Assembly: GCF_001040705.1 (NCBI RefSeq)
Contig: NZ_CVQP01000006.1
Location: 673,760 to 737,759, forward strand
Direction: 5' to 3'
Source: Rhodococcus sp. RD6.2
Lineage (GTDB): Bacteria; Actinomycetota; Actinomycetes; Mycobacteriales; Mycobacteriaceae
DNA: 64,000 nt
In this document: positions 53,644 through 64,000 of the stretch, one piece after another
Layout of the letters: every line of letters begins with the position of its first letter
Numbering within the stretch: position 1 is the first letter of the stretch
Notes under the pieces: model-generated
The model's input: the letters and a program-made list of their open reading frames with translations, nothing else
Database searches by the model: none
Told to the model about the DNA's origin: nothing
Made by a program: the position numbers and the translations under genes

Positions 53644-55176
53644 ATGAACCTGACCACGATGTTGGAGAGCACGGCGCGCAAGTATCCGGACAAGGACGCG
53701 ATCGTCTACGGAGACGAGCGGATCACGTACGCGGAGCTGCTCGCGGCGTCGAAGCGTGCCGCGGAGGTCTTCCGCGCCCGTGGGGTGGGGCGTGGCGACC
53801 GGGTGGCCGTCATGACCTACAACAGTCCCGGCTTCGCGATCGCCGCGTTCGGTGCGTGGCGCGCGGGCGCGGCGTTGGTTCCGGTCAACCACAAGCTAGC
53901 CCCGCCCGAGGTCGCGTACACCGTCGGCCACTGCGGCGCGACGGTCGGCGTGGTGTCGGCGGACCTGCGCGCCAACGCGGAATCCGGTGCGCCGCATGTG
54001 GAGTGGCTTCTCACCGAACTCGGCAGTGAGGAAGCCTGCCGCGGTGACCACGATTTCGACGCCCTCGTCGACGCGGCAGACGAGTGGGACGGCGTCGACG
54101 TGGACGAGTCGGACATCGCCCAGGTGCTCTACACGTCAGGTACCACCAGCGCGCCGAAGGGCTGCCTCCACACCCACCGGTCGATCACGACGGTGGCGCC
54201 GTACATCGCGACGACGCTCGGCCTCGACCGCGAGGAGCGGGTGCTCATCGCGATGCCGATCTGGCATGCGGCGCCGCTCAATGTGTGGTTCGTTCCCACC
54301 ATGTTCCTCGGCGGGACCGTGGTGCTGATGCGTGAGTACCACCCGATCGAGTTCCTCAAGGCCATTCCGAGGGAGCGGATCACCGCGTTCTTCGGTGCCC
54401 CGATCGCGTATCTCGCGCCGCTTCAGGCAGCCAGGGCCGCCGGCATCGACCTTGCCGACTTCGACTTCTCCACCATGCGGCGCTGGACCTATGGCGGCGC
54501 GCCGATCGGCGCCGAGGTCGCCCGGCAACTGCAGCAGGCCTATCGGTCGGAGAACTTCTACCAGGTGTACGGCATGAGCGAGATGGGCCCGACCGGCACC
54601 GCGCTGTACCCGCACGAGCAGATCACGAAGGCCGGTTCGATCGGCCGCTGCGGCATGCCCGGAGTCGACCTGCGGGTGGTGAGGGCGGACGGCGGCGACG
54701 CCGCGCCGGGTGAGACGGGGGAGATCTGGCTCGCGGGCGACACCCGAATGGTCGGGTACCTCGACAACGACGACGCCACCGCGGAAGCGTTCGAGGGCCG
54801 CTGGTACCGCAGCGGCGACGTCGCCCGCCTCGACGAGGACGGCTACATCTACATCGTCGACCGCACCAAGGACGTCATCATCACCGGCGGTGAGAACGTG
54901 TACTCGCAGGAGGTGGAGGAGGCGATCCGGCCGCGCGCCGACGTGCTCGACGTCGCGGTGATCGGTCGCCCGCATCCGGAATGGGGCGAGACCGTCGTGG
55001 CGGTGGTCGTGCCGGTCGAGGGCGCCGCGATCGAACTGGACGACCTGCGGAACGATCTGTCGGACAAGTTGGCGCGCTACAAGATTCCGCGCGAGATCGT
55101 CCTGGTGGATCAGTTGCCGCGCAATCCGTCCGGCAAGCTCACCAAGCACGTCCTGCGTGAGACCGTGCTGTCGTGA
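53644..55176 (+). CDS. Acyl-CoA synthetase (AMP-forming, FadD-like)
   Basis: This 510-residue adenylate-forming ligase has P-loop YTSGTTSAPKGCLHTHRS near residues 161-178, the adenine motif YQVYGMSEMGPTG, hinge YRSGDVARLDEDGYIYIVDR, and C-terminal NPSGKLTKHVLRE with the catalytic Lys. It activates a carboxylic acid to its CoA ester, perhaps a fatty or aromatic acid; the chain length is not predictable. Divergence from TetR-AidB with a shared operator suggests a small acyl-CoA catabolic regulon. Confidence 0.92.
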   Translation: MNLTTMLESTARKYPDKDAIVYGDERITYAELLAASKRAAEVFRARGVGRGDRVAVMTYNSPGFAIAAFGAWRAGAALVPVNHKLAPPEVAYTVGHCGATVGVVSADLRANAESGAPHVEWLLTELGSEEACRGDHDFDALVDAADEWDGVDVDESDIAQVLYTSGTTSAPKGCLHTHRSITTVAPYIATTLGLDREERVLIAMPIWHAAPLNVWFVPTMFLGGTVVLMREYHPIEFLKAIPRERITAFFGAPIAYLAPLQAARAAGIDLADFDFSTMRRWTYGGAPIGAEVARQLQQAYRSENFYQVYGMSEMGPTGTALYPHEQITKAGSIGRCGMPGVDLRVVRADGGDAAPGETGEIWLAGDTRMVGYLDNDDATAEAFEGRWYRSGDVARLDEDGYIYIVDRTKDVIITGGENVYSQEVEEAIRPRADVLDVAVIGRPHPEWGETVVAVVVPVEGAAIELDDLRNDLSDKLARYKIPREIVLVDQLPRNPSGKLTKHVLRETVLS

Positions 55177-55182
55177 TCCGGT

Positions 55183-55214
55183 GGTCGGGGCGCGAACGGA
55201 TTCGCGCCCCGACC
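55183..55214. terminator. Terminator between the ligase and the membrane protein gene
   Basis: A perfect 14-base stem (GGTCGGGGCGCGAA) with loop CGGA lies six bases after the ligase stop and 10 bases before the convergent stop at 55225. Confidence 0.88.
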
Positions 55215-55224
55215 GCGGGGACCG

Positions 55225-56376
55225 TCAGGCGGCGGCCGTCTCGAGGTCGTCGGCCTTCGGATCGGCGTCCGCACTCGTCCGTGGAACCGTGAACACTGCC
55301 GCGACGCAGAGGATGGCGATCACGAAGCAGCCGATCACGTACCAGAGACTCCCGATCGGATCGCCGTTCGCGGTGACGCCGTCGACGGCGTCGAACCAGT
55401 CGGGGAGCGCGGTGGCCCAGAGCAGGCCGAAGACCGCCAGATACGCGACGGCGTACCAGCGGACGAAGTCGTCGGAGTATGCGGGCGTGGTGCTCGTCCC
55501 CTTGCGAAGGGCGGCCCACTGCCGGGACATCGCCCAGATTGCGACGCCGAAGACCACCGCGAGTTCCGCCAGGTAGATCGCGCCGCGAACGGTGTCGCTG
55601 CCCATGCCGAGGACGGTCGCGGGGAGCGGGAGCACGAACACCCCGACGGAGGCGACGAGCCCGATCACGATGGTGCGCCACACCAGCTGCAGGCCGGAGA
55701 AGTGTCGGCCCGCGTCGACGTGCTTGCCGACGAAGAACTGGACGCACAGCGCGAGCGACATCGGCCACAGCGCGGCGAACACGACCACGCTCGGAATCGG
55801 GACGGAGTCGAGGAACGGCAGGTTGACCTTGTTGTCGAGTGTCCACTCCCACCAGCGCAGTTGCGGTCCGAGGTGGTCGAAGATCTCGTAGAAGGCGTGG
55901 TGGACGAATCCGACGGAAGCGGCACCCACGAGAACGCCGTAGCGACGGAACACACCGAGCATCCGGACGATCTCGAACGCGATGGTCGCCATCAGCGGGT
56001 AGATCGCGATGATGTAGAGCGGTAGGCGACCCCACAGGAAGTCCACGCTGAACACGTTGTGGGCGAACATCGTGCCGAGGTATTCCTCGGTGCCGAACGT
56101 CGCCGGGAAGTAGATGGGCGGCTCGATCACGAACAGGAATGCGGTGGCGCCGAACCACAGCACGAGGTTGGTGGGATCGCCGTGCCTACGCAGTCGCAGG
56201 ATCGCGTAGACGAGTGCGAGTACGGCCCCGAGGATGATGGTGAACTCGAGGACCGGCAGCGTCCAGTTCTCCAGCGCGGCGGGGTTTCGGAACTCGACGA
56301 GCCCGCCGGCCTCCTCGCACGAGAAGCCGAGTCGGGTTGCGAGATCCGAGAACGTGGGTGGGCAGCCGGCCGCCAT
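55225..56376 (-). CDS. Polytopic membrane protein of unknown function
   Basis: This 383-residue protein has about eight to nine hydrophobic spans and an N-terminal segment with two cysteines (AAGCPPTF, GFSCEEAGG). Polar residues within spans (HHAFYEIFDHLG, ELAVVFGVAIW) could bind metal or cofactor. I recognise no named family. It overlaps the stop of the upstream metal-dependent hydrolase by one base, so the two are co-expressed and may act together. Confidence 0.75.
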   Translation of the reverse strand: MAAGCPPTFSDLATRLGFSCEEAGGLVEFRNPAALENWTLPVLEFTIILGAVLALVYAILRLRRHGDPTNLVLWFGATAFLFVIEPPIYFPATFGTEEYLGTMFAHNVFSVDFLWGRLPLYIIAIYPLMATIAFEIVRMLGVFRRYGVLVGAASVGFVHHAFYEIFDHLGPQLRWWEWTLDNKVNLPFLDSVPIPSVVVFAALWPMSLALCVQFFVGKHVDAGRHFSGLQLVWRTIVIGLVASVGVFVLPLPATVLGMGSDTVRGAIYLAELAVVFGVAIWAMSRQWAALRKGTSTTPAYSDDFVRWYAVAYLAVFGLLWATALPDWFDAVDGVTANGDPIGSLWYVIGCFVIAILCVAAVFTVPRTSADADPKADDLETAAA

Positions 56377-57326
56377 CAGTTCGCCCCCGAGGTGACCGGC
56401 TCGCCCTGGCCCTCAGGCGCTTCGGCCGTGTACCAGCGGGTGCAGTCGTAGCCCGCGTCGTAGCGGGTGAACCACCGGTCGGCGAGTACGGGCAGGTTCT
56501 CGTGTTCGGGGTTGTGTCCGGGCAGCTGGCTGCGGACGGCGCCCGACAGTGCGGTGAGCTGCTCGCGGATCGGCAGTCCGTCGAATGCCCGCGGCATGGG
56601 CCCCTTGGTCAGGTACGGGGCGAAGGCGGTGAGGACCCGCTGCTTGGCCCGATGCCGGGCGAACATCGACATCGAGTCGACCTTCCGCTCGGACAGGGGA
56701 ACGTGCTGGTTGAAGCCCTGGCAGGCGATCCGGATCGACTTCATCACGTGCGCGAAGATCGATGCGGCCATCCGCATCCGGTACATCTCGTTGCCGACGA
56801 TGGAGTTGTAGATGATCAGCGCCGAACTGCGGTGCTCGACCTCCTCGACGAAGTGCCACAGGAACAGTGACGCGACGCGGTCGTCACCGGGGCGGAACAG
56901 GGTGGCCTCGTTGTCGAGCATCAGCTTGAAGACCGGGGTGAACGTGGCCTCCAGGTCTGCGGTGTACGCGAGGCGGTACTCGATGGAGGTCCGCTCGGTG
57001 AGGAGGTCGAATTCGCCGATCACCGCGTCGAGGGTGTTCTGCAGGCCGGGGTACCGCCGGATCAGTGCGTTCACGTGCTGACGGTGCGCCGTGGAGTGGT
57101 GGCCCTCCTGACGCATGAACGCGACGGCCTCCGCTGCCACTTCGGGATCGGTGATGCGGGGCTTGGCCTGCATGATCAGCTTGACGATCATCTTCTCGAA
57201 ACCGATTGCCAGGAACGAGACGGCGTTGGACATGCTCGACCACGCCGGGTTGTCGGGATTCCAGTTGAACGGGACGTCGGAGTCCTCGAATCCGAAATCC
57301 ATCTTTCGGGGGTGTAGGTCGGTCAC
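56376..57326 (-). CDS. Metal-dependent hydrolase-like protein (PF10118 family)
   Basis: This 316-residue helical protein has carboxylate/histidine motifs spaced as in ferritin-like di-metal sites: FMRQEGHHSTAHRQHVNAL and LWHFVEEVEHRSSALIIYN. These fit the predicted metal-dependent hydrolase family (COG3687), whose reaction is not established; some members may be oxygenases. I chose GTG 57326 (VTDLHPRKMDFGFED), with GAGG upstream; ATG 57302 is an alternative. It sits next to a TetR gene transcribed the other way, its likely regulator. Confidence 0.82.
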   Translation of the reverse strand: MTDLHPRKMDFGFEDSDVPFNWNPDNPAWSSMSNAVSFLAIGFEKMIVKLIMQAKPRITDPEVAAEAVAFMRQEGHHSTAHRQHVNALIRRYPGLQNTLDAVIGEFDLLTERTSIEYRLAYTADLEATFTPVFKLMLDNEATLFRPGDDRVASLFLWHFVEEVEHRSSALIIYNSIVGNEMYRMRMAASIFAHVMKSIRIACQGFNQHVPLSERKVDSMSMFARHRAKQRVLTAFAPYLTKGPMPRAFDGLPIREQLTALSGAVRSQLPGHNPEHENLPVLADRWFTRYDAGYDCTRWYTAEAPEGQGEPVTSGAN

Positions 57327-57473
57327 TTTCCGTACCTCGCATATCGGGTGGTCTGGTGTGTTCGGGCTGGCAGTCGCACTCTTCTCGTGAACATACGCCG
57401 AATCCGTTCTGTGTATGATCACTTTCGCCGAGATGGTAGAACGTGTTGCAGTTGTTGTCATCTGGGGCTGTGA

Positions 57474-57479
57474 TAGCGT
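57474..57479 (+). promoter_or_regulatory. -10 element of the second TetR gene (leaderless)
   Basis: TAGCGT ends seven bases before the GTG at 57487. No Shine-Dalgarno is present. The 160-base spacer to the divergent hydrolase gene contains no convincing palindrome. Confidence 0.45.
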
Positions 57480-57486
57480 CCGCTCG

Positions 57487-58095
57487 GTGGCGCGCAGACG
57501 CGGATGGGGTGGCAGTCCGCCCGACAGTGACGAGGACGCGTCGCGCCGCATCGTCGCCGCGGCCGTCGACCTGATCGGGGAGACCGGAGCGGCGATCGGG
57601 ATCGCCGACGTCGCCGAGTCGCTCGGAGTCATCCGGCAGACCGTGTACCGGTACTTCCCGAGTGCGGACGCTCTGATGAGGGCCGCGGCGATCGCCTCCG
57701 TCGATGGATTCCTCGATCGGCTCGATCACGCCGTCGCGGGTCTGGGTGACCCGGTCGAGGCCATGGTCGAGGGCATCGTCTTCACGCTCGACGAGGTGCG
57801 TCGCACCCCTCATCTCGGCATCCTCCTGACGGGGGCGTACTCGGACATTCATCCCGACGGGATGCTCTCGTCCGAGGCGCGGGTCTTCGGAAGGACGATG
57901 ATCCGGCGATTCGACGTGGACTGGGCGCGGTACGGGTACGACGACGACGCGCTCGACGAGCTGGTCGAGTACGTGCTGCGCACCATGCAGTCGTTCTTCG
58001 TCTCGCCAGGTGACCCGCCCCGCGAAGGCGACGACCTGCGCCGGTATCTGACACGATGGGTGGGGAGCGCGATCGCGGCACAGTCCCCACTGTGA
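57487..58095 (+). CDS. TetR family transcriptional regulator
   Basis: This 202-residue protein has its helix-turn-helix at about residues 20-66 (IVAAAVDLIGETGAAIGIAD, ESLGVIRQTVYRYFPSADAL). The ligand domain includes FTLDEVRRTPHLGILLTGAY. GTG 57487 is favoured by a -10 seven bases upstream; an earlier in-frame ATG at 57415 would add 24 residues not typical of the family. It is divergent from the metal-dependent hydrolase gene and ends 32 bases before argC. Confidence 0.85.
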   Translation: MARRRGWGGSPPDSDEDASRRIVAAAVDLIGETGAAIGIADVAESLGVIRQTVYRYFPSADALMRAAAIASVDGFLDRLDHAVAGLGDPVEAMVEGIVFTLDEVRRTPHLGILLTGAYSDIHPDGMLSSEARVFGRTMIRRFDVDWARYGYDDDALDELVEYVLRTMQSFFVSPGDPPREGDDLRRYLTRWVGSAIAAQSPL

Positions 58096-58102
58096 ATGGG
58101 CT

Positions 58103-60426
<2,324 letters not shown>

Positions 60427-60430
<4 letters not shown>

Positions 60431-61346
60431 CCGACAGCATCCTCGACCTGACCTCCAGCCAGAAGGCCTACGTCCTCGCGGAAGCGCTGCCCTGGCTGCA
60501 GCTGTTCCACGGCAAGATCGTCGTCGTCAAGTACGGCGGCAACGCGATGGTCGACGACGAGCTCAAGGCTGCGTTCGCGGAGGACATGGCGTTCCTGCGG
60601 ACAGTCGGCATCCATCCTGTCGTCGTGCATGGTGGCGGCCCGCAGATCAACGCGATGCTCGGACGCCTCGGCATGGAGGGCGAGTTCCGCGGTGGTTTCC
60701 GCGTCACCACCCCCGAGGTGATGGACGTCGTCCGGATGGTGCTCTTCGGTCAGGTCGGGCGGGAGCTCGTCGGGCTGATCAACGCGCACGGCCCGTACGC
60801 GGTCGGCATCTCCGGGGAAGATGCGCACCTCTTCACCGCCACCCGCCGCACCGTGGTGGTCGACGGTGAGCCCACCGACATCGGACTGGTCGGCGACGTC
60901 ACCACCGTCAACCCCGCTGCCGTGCTCGATCTCATTGCCGCGGGACGCATTCCGGTCGTGTCGACGATCGCGCCGGATGCCGACGGCGTCGTCCACAACA
61001 TCAACGCCGACACCGCGGCCGCCGCACTGGCGGAGGCGCTCGGCGCGGAGAAGTTGGTCGTCCTCACCGACGTCGAGGGTCTGTACACCGACTGGCCCGA
61101 CCGCAGCTCGCTCGCCTCGGTCATCGACACCGCCGCGTTGGAGGCACTTCTGCCTTCGCTCGATGCGGGCATGGTCCCGAAGATGGAGGCCTGCCTGCGT
61201 GCCGTGCGCGGCGGTGTCCCGACCGCCCACGTGATCGACGGCCGCGTGGCCCACGCGGTGCTGCTCGAGCTGCTCACCACCGCAGGCATCGGCACCATGG
61301 TCACCCCGTCCGCACCCTCACCGGTCTCCACGAAAGAAGGCACCGC

Positions 61347-61350
<4 letters not shown>
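60427..61350 (+). CDS. argB: Acetylglutamate kinase
   Basis: This 307-residue amino-acid kinase has the ATP-binding strand [11 protein letters not shown] near residues 33-43, [18 protein letters not shown], and the C-terminal [20 protein letters not shown]. The N-terminal helix before the core ([20 protein letters not shown]) is the type linked to arginine feedback inhibition and hexamer formation. The start overlaps argJ and the stop overlaps argD by four bases each. Confidence 0.96.
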
Positions 61351-63989
<2,639 letters not shown>

Positions 63990-64000
63990 CCTGGTGGGAC

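Overview
This window is a stretch of high-GC actinobacterial chromosome, most likely from Rhodococcus or a close relative in the mycolic-acid-containing Mycobacteriales. Three things point there: the gene order polA - rpsA - coaE - uvrB - usp - uvrA - infC - rpmI - rplT - rRNA methyltransferase - pheST - argCJBDF-argR, which matches that of mycobacteria; a coaE gene fused to a GrpB-like domain; and a pdtaR-type ANTAR response regulator. The species call is an inference. I see no prophage, insertion sequence, CRISPR array or rRNA.

Positions 1-8.8 kb are accessory metabolism and regulation. They hold an edge-truncated NAD(P)-binding reductase divergent from an AraC regulator, an SDR/SRPBCC pair, a 31-residue peptide gene with its own terminator, a secreted SGNH esterase beside a small secreted protein and a LuxR-type regulator, an AlkD-like protein, a frameshifted FAD oxidoreductase, a RidA protein and a small DUF4429-like protein. 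A tRNA-Leu(CAA) with an unusually short variable region and pdtaR follow at 8.9-9.7 kb.

Positions 10-24 kb hold transport and housekeeping genes: a complete branched-chain amino acid ABC importer (livJHMGF), polA, a PIG-L deacetylase, thioredoxin, a 2H phosphoesterase divergent from an isocitrate/isopropylmalate-type dehydrogenase, and a polar amino acid ABC importer. An SPFH membrane protein with a tiny ribbon-helix-helix protein follows.

Positions 25-43 kb are translation and DNA repair: a methyltransferase, rpsA, coaE, DUF402, uvrB, uvrA, a HelR/HelD-like helicase, an FMN-binding protein and a metallo-hydrolase. Between uvrB and usp lies the most unusual locus, an exported alpha/beta hydrolase fused to a cytoplasmic ABC ATPase, with its permease.

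Positions 43-51 kb carry a second tiny peptide gene, DUF1844, and the infC-rpmI-rplT operon behind a structured leader with an intrinsic terminator, then tsnR-like, pheS and pheT. Positions 51-58 kb carry fatty-acid-type genes (AidB-like dehydrogenase, TetR, acyl-CoA ligase) and a membrane protein/metal-dependent hydrolase pair near another TetR gene. Positions 58-64 kb are the arginine operon argCJBDFR with tight overlaps and a likely ARG box over the promoter.

A recurrent theme is leaderless expression: at many genes a -10-like hexamer lies 6-8 bases before the start codon (polA, coaE, uvrB, DUF402, the metallo-hydrolase, argC, TetR). At two divergent gene pairs one symmetric -10 element appears to serve both directions.
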